Assembly: GCF_000312665.1 (NCBI RefSeq)
Contig: NZ_HF536773.1
Location: 655,672 to 719,671, forward strand
Length of the DNA: 64,000 nucleotides
Direction of reading: 5' to 3'
DNA from: Rhizobium mesoamericanum STM3625
GTDB lineage: Bacteria; Pseudomonadota; Alphaproteobacteria; Rhizobiales; Rhizobiaceae
The notes beneath the pieces are model-generated. The model searched no databases. It saw nothing but the letters and a program-made list of their open reading frames with translations, and had not been told where the DNA came from. Shown piece by piece: positions 16,575 to 26,365 of this stretch. Made by a program: the position numbers and the translations under genes. The number at the start of each line of letters is the position of its first letter. The stretch's first letter is position 1.

Positions 16575-19500
16575 CGTCCGCTTTCAAGGATTTGGTCGCT
16601 GAAACCGGAATCGCAATCGTGCAATAGGCGCCTTCCGACCTTAAAGTATAACTTGTCTTGGCGCCAAGCTGGTAAGGCAGGGCCTGTTCGATTAGTTCCC
16701 GGCCCTGCCCCTTCACGGAGGATCCCTCTGGCGGCATCCTTACGCCGCTTTCCTGCCATTCGATATGAAGCCATGGGCGCCCATCAGGCCCGTCTTCCTT
16801 GAGCGACCAGTTGATGGACAACTTGCCGCTCGGCTGTGCCAGGGCACCGTATTTTGTAGCGTTTGTCGCAAGCTCGTGAAGTGCCATCGCCAGCGTCTGG
16901 ACCGTGGAAGAGCGTAGCCGAACCCCCCGAGGTCCTTCGAGGATGATTTGATCAGCGCTACTATCCACCGCCGAAAGCTCGCCTTCGATCAATTCATCAA
17001 AGCTGACGCGATCGTGGTCATTCAGACGAGACAGCAAGCCTTGAGCGCGTGCCAAGGCATCGAGCCGATCTCGAAACCTCTCCCGAAAGTCGTCAAGGTC
17101 GCTGCTGGCGCGGGCAGACTTGTCGGCCGTCGAGCGGATGACGCCGATGAGATTTCTGGTCCGATGTTGAAGCTCGGACACGAGCACTTCCTGTCTTGCC
17201 TGCATTCCGCGCAAATCATCAACATCGGTGGAGGTACCTAGCCACTCAACAACAGCGCCGGCCGCGTCCCGCACCGGTGTCGCACGGGTGTGGAACCAGC
17301 GATAGTTGTTGGAGCCAGCCTGGCGGATCCGGTACTCAACTTCGACCCCACCAGATTCGACGGCCTTGGACCAAGTGCCTTGGGCCAGCTCCCGATCGTC
17401 GGGGTGTACTGGCTCAAGCCAACCAAGGCCATGGCTTTCTATTTCGGTTTGGCCGGTATACTTGGTCCACTGCGGGCTCGACCAGGTCCATTTTCCTCCG
17501 TCAACAGCCCGCCAGACAAGCTGCGGAATTCCTTCGAGGAGAGCGCGCTGACGCTGTTCAGCAGCCGCAAGTGCCTCCTCCGCAAGCTTCATCTCGGTGA
17601 TGTCATGGCCGATACCACCAATATGGGCAATCCGCCCGGTTTCATCCCTGATGGGAAAGTCGGTATTTCTCAACCAGCGGATATCACCGTCGGACGGCCT
17701 CTGAATACGGTACTCGAAGGTGACCCATTCGCCATTGCGCACCCGCTGCAGGTTTTCGGCCACCCGTTCGCGATCCTCCGGCACGACCAGTTCGAGCCAG
17801 CCAACCATATTGTCGCCACGCAGCGCTGCCTCACGATCGAGCCCGTAGATCACTTCGAAGGCTGGCGTCAAATAGGACCACTGAAACGTTTCCGCATCCC
17901 GGATCCACAGGATGTCCTGGGACGCCTCGCCGAACTGGCGCAACCGATCCTCGCTTTCGCGCAAAGCCGCCTCGGCGCGCGCGCGATCCGTTATGTCGAC
18001 GAAGGTGACAACCGTCCCGTCGATCCGATCTTCCACCGTCCGGTACGGCCGCAGACGCATCGAAAACCGCTGGCCGCGTCGGCTCAAAACTTCCCGCTCT
18101 ATCGGGATAAGATCCTTTAAGACCGTGCGGGCATCAGTCTCGATATCATCGTAATCCAACTGATGAGTGAAGTCTGTGATGGCCCGCCCGATGTCATGGC
18201 GAGTGATATTGAACAGTTCCGCAACTGGCGCCGTAAACATCTTGATACGCATTTCAGGATCGAGGAACAGCGTCCCGATTTCGGTCGCCGCCGAGAGATT
18301 CTGGAGATCGCTGTGGGCAGCCGAGATGCTCTCGAGTTTGCTCTTCAATTCGGCGTTGACCGTATGAAGTTCCTCGTTGATGGACTGCAGCTCCTCTTTC
18401 GATGTTTCCAGCTCCTCGGCGGTCGAGCGATATTCCTCATTCATCGATTGGAGTTCTTCGTTGGCTGCACGAAGCTCTTGAACAACCGCATCATGGCCGC
18501 TGCGGCTAACCATCAAGGCTTCCTGTGAAGCCTTCAGCTCCGCATAAACGCGCCTTACTTCGTCGGGCCGTGCGTCAGCTAGCGGCTCGAGCTCGTCGCT
18601 TTCCAAAACGACGCCGCCGTCAAGGAAGAAAACCAGCGCCTGGGTCGCCTTCTGAGCGCCAGTTGCAACCGGCGTGACCTGCATTGAAATTCTACGTTTG
18701 CCATGGTCGAACGCAACGACAGCCGGTAGCGTGATGCTGGGCTCTCCTTTGTCGAACGCCCGCGATAACGCAATTCCCAGATCCAGACGAAGCTCGGGCC
18801 TGACGATGGCTGTGATGGTCTTTGACACCGGCCCGGCTGAGTGGAGGATAAAACGCCCCGCGGTCGGCGACAGATGCAGGATGTTTTGACCATCGTCGAC
18901 GAGTATGCTCGCAGGGGCACTGTTTTCGAGCGCCGCAACATGAAGGGCGGCTGGCATTGCTGATCGCTCTGGGCTGATCGGCGCTGGCCTATCACTGGTC
19001 ATCGTTTGCTGCGGAGCCGCAAACTGGGGCAGAATTGGCAGAAGCTGGCTCCCATGCGGGCGAGCGCTGTAAATCCGCGCTTGCCTGTCGACGGGTGCAA
19101 AGAGGTCGGCGGCGACGTCGACCGTCTCGGCCGACCCCAAGAAGAGGTATCGTCCGGGCCGCAAGCCGTAATGGAAGATCGAGCATACCTGCGCCTGGAG
19201 AGCGCGTTCCAGATATATCAGCAGATTTCGGCATGTGATCAGATCAAGCCGCATAAAGGGAGGCTCTTTCAGCACGCTGTGCTTGGCAAACAACACGCTC
19301 TCTCTCACTTCCTTTCGAACGCGGAAATGAGTTCCCTCATCAATGAAGAAACGGGCGAGACGTTCTTCCGACACATCAGCTTCAATCGCTCTTGGATATA
19401 GTCCTTCTCTTGCGGTTGCCAGCGCTCCCTCGTCCAGGTCGGTAGCAAAGATCTGGACTGGAATTTTCACATTTTGCCTGGACATCTCTTCGTGGAGAAG

Positions 19501-20487
19501 AATAGCAATGCTGTAAGCCTCCTCCCCCGTCGCGCAGCCCACCACCCACACCCGTATGCTTTCGTCGCTCTCCGGATTATAGGCCTCGAATAAAGGCTTG
19601 ATCGCTTGCCTGGCCAGCGCTTCGAAGGCCTGCTCGTCCCGAAAGAAACTCGTCACCGATATCAAGAGATCAGAGAAGAGGTTCTGTGCTTCCTCCGGCG
19701 TCGTCAGCAGGTAGTCAGCATAGTCGGCCAGCGTATCCATGCGGCACACCTGCATTCGACGGACAACGCGCCGCATTACGGTCGCCCGCTTGTAAGCGGA
19801 AAAATCATGTCCGGTTCGCGCTCGCAACAACGCTACGATGCGCCGCAGATCGTTCGCGGCACCGGCCATATCGAGCGAGCGAACAGCTTCCTTGCTGCGG
19901 GCGACCTCGGCCAGTCGCTCCACAAGTCTTGGGATCGGCGCTACGAAATCGACAGCTCCAGTTGCGATCGCGTTTTGCGGCATGGAGTTGAAGCCGGCTT
20001 CGGCAGGCTCCTGCACCATGATCACGCCGCCAGCTTCCTTGATCGCGGTAACGCCGATCGCGCCGTCAGCGCCTGCCCCCGACAAAACGATAGCGACCCC
20101 GTCACCGCGGGCAGCCGCCACCGAACGGAAGAACATATCGATCGGCGCGCGGCGTCCTCTCGGCGCACTGAATGGCCGCGCGGATATGCTGTCGCCTTCG
20201 ATCACCAGCTCCCTGTCGGGCGGAATGACAAAAACACAGTTTGGCTTCAGGGTTGGAGTGTCGTCGATTTGATGCACAGGCATCCGCGTGCAAACAGAGA
20301 GAATCTCGCTGAGCGAGCTCGGCTCATCCGGCGAAAGATGGACGATGACGACGTAGGCGAGGCCAAGGTCGGCCGGCAGTTGGCGGAACAGGTTCTGCAA
20401 CGCGGGCACACCGCCGGCCGAGGCCCCGATCGCGCAAATCGGCACGAATGTCTGCTGGACCTGTGATCTGAGTTCCTCGTCTGCCAT
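16561..20487 (-). CDS. CheB-CheR-PAS-HWE hybrid sensor histidine kinase
   Basis: This multidomain protein (about 1308 aa) contains, in order: a CheB methylesterase domain (Ser in GASAGG, His in VHLSP, Asp in GADGAIG; about residues 10-190); a CheR methyltransferase (TSFFRDEQAFE, SAM motif VVGCATGEEAYS, CRNLLIYLE; about 210-480); a long Glu-rich coiled coil near 650-725 (EELQSMNEEYRSTAEELE); three PAS domains; and a C-terminal HWE kinase (phospho-His in ELQHRTRNL, ATP-binding HELATNATKYGAL, HIEWQESG). It probably methylates or senses a cytosolic partner and phosphorylates the receiver encoded next. The ATG at 20487 is used; a GTG at 20502 is an alternative. Confidence 0.93.
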   Translation of the reverse strand: MADEELRSQVQQTFVPICAIGASAGGVPALQNLFRQLPADLGLAYVVIVHLSPDEPSSLSEILSVCTRMPVHQIDDTPTLKPNCVFVIPPDRELVIEGDSISARPFSAPRGRRAPIDMFFRSVAAARGDGVAIVLSGAGADGAIGVTAIKEAGGVIMVQEPAEAGFNSMPQNAIATGAVDFVAPIPRLVERLAEVARSKEAVRSLDMAGAANDLRRIVALLRARTGHDFSAYKRATVMRRVVRRMQVCRMDTLADYADYLLTTPEEAQNLFSDLLISVTSFFRDEQAFEALARQAIKPLFEAYNPESDESIRVWVVGCATGEEAYSIAILLHEEMSRQNVKIPVQIFATDLDEGALATAREGLYPRAIEADVSEERLARFFIDEGTHFRVRKEVRESVLFAKHSVLKEPPFMRLDLITCRNLLIYLERALQAQVCSIFHYGLRPGRYLFLGSAETVDVAADLFAPVDRQARIYSARPHGSQLLPILPQFAAPQQTMTSDRPAPISPERSAMPAALHVAALENSAPASILVDDGQNILHLSPTAGRFILHSAGPVSKTITAIVRPELRLDLGIALSRAFDKGEPSITLPAVVAFDHGKRRISMQVTPVATGAQKATQALVFFLDGGVVLESDELEPLADARPDEVRRVYAELKASQEALMVSRSGHDAVVQELRAANEELQSMNEEYRSTAEELETSKEELQSINEELHTVNAELKSKLESISAAHSDLQNLSAATEIGTLFLDPEMRIKMFTAPVAELFNITRHDIGRAITDFTHQLDYDDIETDARTVLKDLIPIEREVLSRRGQRFSMRLRPYRTVEDRIDGTVVTFVDITDRARAEAALRESEDRLRQFGEASQDILWIRDAETFQWSYLTPAFEVIYGLDREAALRGDNMVGWLELVVPEDRERVAENLQRVRNGEWVTFEYRIQRPSDGDIRWLRNTDFPIRDETGRIAHIGGIGHDITEMKLAEEALAAAEQRQRALLEGIPQLVWRAVDGGKWTWSSPQWTKYTGQTEIESHGLGWLEPVHPDDRELAQGTWSKAVESGGVEVEYRIRQAGSNNYRWFHTRATPVRDAAGAVVEWLGTSTDVDDLRGMQARQEVLVSELQHRTRNLIGVIRSTADKSARASSDLDDFRERFRDRLDALARAQGLLSRLNDHDRVSFDELIEGELSAVDSSADQIILEGPRGVRLRSSTVQTLAMALHELATNATKYGALAQPSGKLSINWSLKEDGPDGRPWLHIEWQESGVRMPPEGSSVKGQGRELIEQALPYQLGAKTSYTLRSEGAYCTIAIPVSATKSLKADDEGR

Positions 20488-20732
20488 CTTGATGCCACTC
20501 ACGTTCTAAAATCGGGTTAGTTCAAATGTCTCGGTCATTATACTCCATTAGTGAATGCGTCGCAGAATTGTTTCCGGCTGATTTATCTCGCACCTCCCTT
20601 ACCGTCTGCTGAGGGATTTGCTGACCTGCAACGTGCTTGATCGTATTTGAATGAATCCTTCTTCTTCCCCTCGATGATGGAACATCAAAGCAGCTTCCTG
20701 GTTCGTTTCTTCTCAGCGAAGGAGAACGACAA

Positions 20733-21242
20733 ATGCCAACAAGCGCACGCGATAACCTGATCGCCTGGCTTCGAGACGCCCACGCAATGGAGGAGCAGGC
20801 CGAAACGATGCTGAGTTCCCAGCATAGAAGGCTGGAGAACTATCCCAAGTTGAAGGCCCGCATTGGCCAGCACCTCGCGGAGACGAAGCAACACGCCGCG
20901 CTGCTGAAGGGTTGCCTCGAGCGGATGTCCGGCGGCGCTTCGACGATGAAGGACACCGCCGGAAAGCTCACCGCCATTGCGCAAGGGCTGAGCGGCGTCT
21001 TCGCCAGCGACGAGGTGGTGAAGGGCTCGCTCGCCAGTTACACCTTCGAGCATATGGAGATCGCCAGCTACCGAATCCTAATCGCCGCCGCCGAATCGCT
21101 TGGCGACGCCGAAACGGTTTCCGTGTGCCGGCGCATCCTGGACGACGAGGTCGCAATGGCGAAGTGGCTGGAGGAGCACATCGGTGCCGTCACGCTTCAG
21201 TTCCTGAGCAGGGACGAAAGTGACGCCGATGCCAAGCGCTGA
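20733..21242 (+). CDS. DUF892 ferritin-like protein (YciE/YciF type)
   Basis: The 169-residue all-helical protein matches DUF892: NLIAWLRDAHAMEEQAE, HLAETKQHAALLKGCLERM, SYTFEHMEIASYRILIAAAE, then DDEVAMAKWLEEHI. The His/Glu pairs spaced through four helices are the expected di-metal ligands of a ferritin-like fold. Family members respond to general or osmotic stress, and their exact function is unsettled. GAAGGAGAACGAC precedes the ATG. It is transcribed divergently from the CheB-CheR kinase and lies 50 bp upstream of the three-domain fusion, so the three may belong to one stress response. Confidence 0.92.
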   Translation: MPTSARDNLIAWLRDAHAMEEQAETMLSSQHRRLENYPKLKARIGQHLAETKQHAALLKGCLERMSGGASTMKDTAGKLTAIAQGLSGVFASDEVVKGSLASYTFEHMEIASYRILIAAAESLGDAETVSVCRRILDDEVAMAKWLEEHIGAVTLQFLSRDESDADAKR

Positions 21243-21293
21243 TGGCGTAGGTACTTAAGGGTCAACTCCTCCAAGACGGCGTATATTTATTCG

Positions 21294-23948
21294 ATGGCTC
21301 GACAACACTTTCAGTTCCTGGACCGGATAGATGCTGGTCGTCAGCTTGCAACCAAGCTCGTCAAGCTGAAGCTCGATCGTTCAGTCGTCTATGCCTTGCC
21401 ACGCGGCGGTGTGCCGGTGGCGCTGGAAATCGCCCGCGCTCTAAACGCTCCGCTCGATTTGATCCTTGTCCGCAAGATTGGCGCGCCGGGCGCGCCTGAG
21501 GTCGCGCTGGGCGCCGTTGTGGATGGTGAAAGCCCCGAGACGGTCGTCAACCAAAATGTGCGGCTGGCGAGTGGTGCTGACGATGCCTACCTTGAACGCG
21601 CCCGACAGCGCGAACTTGTCGAACTTGAGCGCCGCCGCATGCTGTACCTCGGCAACCGCGCGCGAGTAGACCCCAAGGGTCGCACCGCAATCATTGTCGA
21701 TGATGGACTTGCCACGGGGGCGACGGCGAAAGCGGCGCTTACTGCCATGAGAGGCCAAGGTGCCACAAAAATCGTTCTCGCCATTCCAGTCGCGCCGCAA
21801 GAAACACTTGCCGAGATGCGTCAATATGCCGACGTAGTCGTATGCCTTCATCCCGCCAAAGATTTTTGGGGCGTTAGCTCCTTTTACGAAGATTTCCACC
21901 AGCTCACCGACGAAGAGACGATTGGACTTCTGAGGCAGGGACGGACCGAATTCGAGAAAGCCGAGCCGAACCCCAGCAAACGGCAGATTGCTGTCCCGCC
22001 ACTCGGTCTAGTTGGCGATTTGAGCGTTCCGCCGGAGCCGCGCGGGATTATCCTGTTCGCCCATGGTAGCGGGTCGAGCCGGCTCAGTCCACGGAACATT
22101 GCCGTCGCCGACAGCTTGAATGACGCGGGCTTTGCAACCCTTCTCTTGGATCTGCTAACGGCGGATGAGGCAGAAAACCGTCGCAACGTCTTTGACATCC
22201 CGCTTCTCGCGGAGCGTTTGCTCGAGGCTTCCATCTGGATTGGTGCTGAGCCGGATATCGCTGATTTGCCGTTAGGCCTGTTCGGAGCAAGCACCGGCGC
22301 AGGAGCAGCAATGCTAGCATCGGCGGAGCTTCGGGAGCGGGTATCGGCGATAGTTTCGCGTGGCGGTCGTCCAGATCTGGCTGGGCGACGGCTGACCGAG
22401 GTCGAAGCGCCAACGCTATTCATTGTCGGTGGCAATGATGAGCAGGTTCTCGCTTTAAACCGCGAAGCCCTTGCCGCCCTGACCTGCGAAAAACTGTTGA
22501 GAGTCGTCCCTGGCGCCACCCATCTGTTCGAGGAGCCAGGCGCGCTTGAGGCGGTGACCGAGATGGCAAGTGCCTGGTTCCAGCATTACCTCACCCCGAA
22601 AGCCCTCATCCACGGATCCGCGGCCACAGCAAAGCAGCCAGTATCACAGGCATCGATAACGGAAGTGCTACGGTCCGCCGCCGAGCCTTTGCCTCCGCTG
22701 GACGATCCGGCCTTCGCCGACGCCTTCGACCGATTCGGCCAGGCTCATGTAGTGTTGCTCGGTGAAGCGTCGCATGGAACCTCGGAGTTTTACCGAGCGC
22801 GCGCTGCCATCACGCGCCGGCTGGTCGAGAAACACGGCTTCACAATTGTCGCAGTCGAAGCTGACTGGCCGGATGCGGCAGCGATCGACCGTTATGTGCG
22901 GGGGCGCCCGCATCGGCAGATGAACCCGATGCCGTTTACCCGCTTTCCGACCTGGATGTGGCGCAACCAGGATGTTGATGCCTTTATCGGATATCTGCGC
23001 ACCCACAATGCCTTGAAACCGCTAGCCGAGAAGGTGGCATTTTATGGCCTCGACCTCTACAACATGACGGCATCGATAGCCGCTGTGCTTGCCTATCTCG
23101 ATCGCGTCGATCCTGAGGCCGCGAAACTGGCACGTGGGCGATACGCGTGTCTTTCGCCGTGGTCGCGAGAGCCGGCCGCCTATGGCCGCGCATCACTGAG
23201 TGAAGGATACGCCCTATGCGAGGGGCCGATAATAAGGATCCTGATCGATCTTTTGCAGAAGGAGCTCCAGTACGCCAGGCAGGATGGCGCGGACTTCTTC
23301 GACGCCTTACAGAACGCCCTCCTGGTAGCAGATGCGGAGCGCTATTATCGCGCCATGTACTACGGCGCCCACGAGTCATGGAATCAGCGTGACAAGCACA
23401 TGTTCAATACGTTGAAGAACATCCTTGAAAAGACAGGCTCAAATAGAAAAGCCGTCGTTTGGGCACATAACTCCCATATCGGAGACGCCCGATTTACCGA
23501 TATGGGTATGGAGCGGGGTGAACTGAACCTTGGCCAGTTGTGCAGACAGACCTTTGGAAACGATGCAGCCCTGATCGGCTTTGGTACGCATGCCGGTACC
23601 GTCGCGGCAGCGTCGGAATGGGACGCACCGATGGAAATCAAGGCCGTCCGACCATCTCGCCACGACAGTTATGAAGCGCTATTCCACGACGCCGGCACCG
23701 AGCGTTTCCTTCTGGATCTTCGCGCCGGCAAACATGAAGATCTTCGCCGCGTCATGGCTGAACAACGACTTGAACGCTACATCGGCGTTGTCTATCGGCC
23801 CGATACAGAGCGCTGGAGCCATTACAGTTATGCATCGATGCCCGGCCAGTACGATGCGTTTGTGTGGTTCGATCAAACAAGTGCTGTGCTTCCACTGCCG
23901 ACACAGGTAACCACCGGCGAAGATGAGACTTATCCATTTGGCGTGTGA
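21294..23948 (+). CDS. Phosphoribosyltransferase / alpha-beta hydrolase / erythromycin-esterase fusion protein
   Basis: One 884-residue frame joins three enzymes. Residues 1-215 are a type I phosphoribosyltransferase (ALPRGGVPVALEIA, PRPP loop IIVDDGLATGATAKAA). Residues about 225-435 are a dienelactone-hydrolase-like alpha/beta hydrolase (FAHGSGSSRLSPRN, nucleophile Ser in GASTGAG, TLFIVGGNDEQV with the Asp, GATHLFEEP with the His). Residues about 455-870 are an erythromycin-esterase-like domain (LLGEASHGTSEFYRARAAIT, VAVEADWPDAAAIDRYV, VVWAHNSHIGDA). The last family cleaves macrolide lactones or has related hydrolase activity. The physiological substrate is unknown. It follows the DUF892 gene closely on the same strand. 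Confidence 0.92.
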   Translation: MARQHFQFLDRIDAGRQLATKLVKLKLDRSVVYALPRGGVPVALEIARALNAPLDLILVRKIGAPGAPEVALGAVVDGESPETVVNQNVRLASGADDAYLERARQRELVELERRRMLYLGNRARVDPKGRTAIIVDDGLATGATAKAALTAMRGQGATKIVLAIPVAPQETLAEMRQYADVVVCLHPAKDFWGVSSFYEDFHQLTDEETIGLLRQGRTEFEKAEPNPSKRQIAVPPLGLVGDLSVPPEPRGIILFAHGSGSSRLSPRNIAVADSLNDAGFATLLLDLLTADEAENRRNVFDIPLLAERLLEASIWIGAEPDIADLPLGLFGASTGAGAAMLASAELRERVSAIVSRGGRPDLAGRRLTEVEAPTLFIVGGNDEQVLALNREALAALTCEKLLRVVPGATHLFEEPGALEAVTEMASAWFQHYLTPKALIHGSAATAKQPVSQASITEVLRSAAEPLPPLDDPAFADAFDRFGQAHVVLLGEASHGTSEFYRARAAITRRLVEKHGFTIVAVEADWPDAAAIDRYVRGRPHRQMNPMPFTRFPTWMWRNQDVDAFIGYLRTHNALKPLAEKVAFYGLDLYNMTASIAAVLAYLDRVDPEAAKLARGRYACLSPWSREPAAYGRASLSEGYALCEGPIIRILIDLLQKELQYARQDGADFFDALQNALLVADAERYYRAMYYGAHESWNQRDKHMFNTLKNILEKTGSNRKAVVWAHNSHIGDARFTDMGMERGELNLGQLCRQTFGNDAALIGFGTHAGTVAAASEWDAPMEIKAVRPSRHDSYEALFHDAGTERFLLDLRAGKHEDLRRVMAEQRLERYIGVVYRPDTERWSHYSYASMPGQYDAFVWFDQTSAVLPLPTQVTTGEDETYPFGV

Positions 23949-24287
23949 TCTTGCAAGAAAGCGGTCTGACCTTCGGCCACGCGTTCATGAGGCCATCCAT
24001 GCCGAGATGGCGGTCGATGTTGATGGCCGGCCGGAGTCGCTCCGCCAACAAATACAATGGCGGCATTTTACTGATATGGAGCAGCCTTCAGAAGGTTATG
24101 CGACTGTCCGCGCAGCGCTGTCCTCCAACGTCGTACGGGCCTCCTCGGGCAACCGATGCGCTGTCTGAGAGGCCAACTCCGAACCAATCATGATTGAAAG
24201 CCGTTCATTCGACCCATCGCGCCAGGCTCCGTTAATGAAAAGCCGGATATGCGGATCTTCCGACATTCACTCCCCCAATCATTGTCA
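23949..24287. other. Intergenic region between convergent genes
   Basis: Short frames (for example 23945-24193) have no recognised motif. No terminator hairpin was obvious by eye. Confidence 0.4.
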
Positions 24288-25895
24288 TCAGTAGCCAAGG
24301 GCGCAGCCGTCCTTGCGATGATCGGAGGCGCCAAGAAGCGTCCCGTGCTCGGCGTTAATCCAAACCGCTTGAGCGCCGCCAATGGCCGAGGCGGGTTGAG
24401 CGACTTTAAATCCCCGCGCGTCAAGATCCGGCCCTATTGAGGTGCGCAGAACCTCCTCCGCCTCGACGGTTGCGGTTCCGGGCAGAGGAAAGAGGCGCGG
24501 CAAATCGATTGCCGCTTGCATGTCCATGCCGTAGTCGAACAGCTTGGACAGGAAGTGGGCATGGCCCATCGCCTGGTAGTGCCCGCCCATGACGCCAAAA
24601 GACAGAACAGTTTTCCCGTCGCGCGTTACGAGGCCCGGTATGATCGTGTGCATGGGGCGCTTGCGCGGCCCGATCGCGTTCGGATGACCTGGTTTGACCA
24701 CGAAGCTCTGGCCGCGGTTGTGGAACAATACGCCCGATTTGGGAGCCATCAGACCGCTTCCGTAGGCATTGAAGATCGAATTGATAAAGCTTACCGCATT
24801 GCGATCCTTGTCGACGACTGAGATATAGACCGTGTCGGCGTGTTCGATCCCGTCGACATGGGCGTAAGCGTCGCTTGCTCTTGTGAGGTCGATCTGGACT
24901 GCAAGAGAATCGGCAAGCCCTTCCGACAACAGGAAGTCGGTCGGAACGTTCGAGCAAGACGGATCGGCGAGCCAGCGGTTCCGGGCAGCATAGGCCAGAC
25001 GGGTCGCTTCGATTTCGACGTGCAGGTTGTCCGCACTCAATGGATCTCCCGCGCGTTTGAACCGCTCCAGGATTTTGAGGATCATCAAGGCGACGATGCC
25101 CTGGCCGTTCGGGGGGCACTCGTAAACCGTCCATCCGCGATAGCTGGCGGAGATCGGTTTGACATATTCTCCAGCGGCAGACGCAAAGTCTTCCAGTGTG
25201 TGGAGTCCTTCAAGCGACCTCAGCCGAGCAACCATGTCCTGCGCCACGGCGCCGCGGTAAAAAGCGTCGCGTCCGAATTTGCCGATGGCTGCAAGTGTAT
25301 CGGCGAGCTCCGGCTGCTTCTGAAGCGAGCCGATCGCAGGCGGCTGATCCCGGTCAAGGAAAATGCGGCGCGTAGATGGATCCTTCGTCAGCAAGTCGCG
25401 CTGCTGGCCAATGTCGGCGGCCACTCTTGGGGTAATCCCATAGCCGTCTCGTGCAAGCGCGATTGCCGGCGCGAGAATTTCGCTCATCGACATTCTGCCG
25501 TGGTCGGCAACGAGCCGTGTCCACGCGTCAACAGCACCCGGGATCGTCACGGCATGGGGTGACGAGCGCTCAATCGTCGTCATCCCGCGATCGAGATACC
25601 ACTGCAATTCAGCCGCTTCAGGCGTACGTCCCGAGCCGTTGTAAGCGATGACGTCATCGCCTCCGTTCGACGTCAGCAGCACGAAACAATCACCGCCAAT
25701 GCCGGTCGACCCAGCCTCGACGACGCATTGGACGGCGCAGGCAGCAACAGCGGCGTCTATGGCCCGACCGCCGCTCTTCAGGATATCGATGGCGGTGAGG
25801 GTCGCCATCGGATGGGATGTGGCCGCCATTCCGTTCTTGCCGACGGCAAGCGAACGTCCGGGGCGTTCGAAGTTGCGTACGTTATTCAGCTGCAT
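24288..25895 (-). CDS. Gamma-glutamyltransferase-family protein
   Basis: From the ATG at 25895 (535 aa; an in-frame start at 25964 is also open) the protein reads as an Ntn-hydrolase of the gamma-glutamyltranspeptidase family: MAATSHPMATLTAIDILKSG, GSTGIGGDCFVLL, NGSGRTPEAA, and PGAVDAWTRL in the large subunit. The self-cleavage Thr lies in the HADTVYISVVD segment, followed by NSIFNAYGSGLM in the small subunit. There is no obvious signal peptide, unlike classical periplasmic GGT, which suggests a cytosolic amidohydrolase-like member. The strand opposite its 5' end carries an ABC-ATPase remnant. Confidence 0.9.
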   Translation of the reverse strand: MQLNNVRNFERPGRSLAVGKNGMAATSHPMATLTAIDILKSGGRAIDAAVAACAVQCVVEAGSTGIGGDCFVLLTSNGGDDVIAYNGSGRTPEAAELQWYLDRGMTTIERSSPHAVTIPGAVDAWTRLVADHGRMSMSEILAPAIALARDGYGITPRVAADIGQQRDLLTKDPSTRRIFLDRDQPPAIGSLQKQPELADTLAAIGKFGRDAFYRGAVAQDMVARLRSLEGLHTLEDFASAAGEYVKPISASYRGWTVYECPPNGQGIVALMILKILERFKRAGDPLSADNLHVEIEATRLAYAARNRWLADPSCSNVPTDFLLSEGLADSLAVQIDLTRASDAYAHVDGIEHADTVYISVVDKDRNAVSFINSIFNAYGSGLMAPKSGVLFHNRGQSFVVKPGHPNAIGPRKRPMHTIIPGLVTRDGKTVLSFGVMGGHYQAMGHAHFLSKLFDYGMDMQAAIDLPRLFPLPGTATVEAEEVLRTSIGPDLDARGFKVAQPASAIGGAQAVWINAEHGTLLGASDHRKDGCALGY

Positions 25896-25944
25896 CTTGG
25901 TAGTGTCCGTTTGCCATGGCCTAGTTGAAGGTGTCCGAAAGTTA

Positions 25945-26191
25945 TGCTTTCGATGGACCCACATCAGCGCTTGACCCGTTCTCCGGCGATGTTCCTACGG
26001 TCATGCGGTCGCTTGCAGAGGTAGGGCAAACAATGCTTATTGTAACCCACGAGATGGCATTCGCCCGCGACGTGTCCAGCAAGGTCATTTTTCTTCACAA
26101 AGGCCTCGTCAAGGAAGAGGGCACTCCGGAGCATATGTTCACGCACCCGAACTCCGCCCGGTTCAAGCAATTTCTGCCCAATGTAAGATGA
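25945..26191 (+). pseudogene. 3' remnant of a polar amino acid ABC-transporter ATPase (GlnQ/HisP-like)
   Basis: Only the last 80 or so residues of an ATPase remain: FDGPTSALDP (the Walker B/D-loop with Glu replaced by Gly), MLIVTHEMAFARDVSSKV with the switch His, then FLHKGLVKEEGTPEHMF and RFKQFL at the C-terminus. This matches the end of HisP/GlnQ/OccP-type proteins. Walker A and the signature motif are absent and no permease genes adjoin it, so it cannot work. The loss of the catalytic Glu indicates decay after truncation. Confidence 0.85.
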
Positions 26192-26365
26192 CGGTCAGAT
26201 TGCAAGCAGGACACGTGTATGTCCCCTTGCCTTCTGACGATCAGCCATCCGCCGGAAGCGGAAATCAACGGCGTCAAACAGCGGACTTCCAGAAGCAGTC
26301 ACGCTCTTCCAATTCCCTGTGTCGTCCCTGTTTGAGGGTTGGCCGATTGAGTTGACGGCAGGCTG

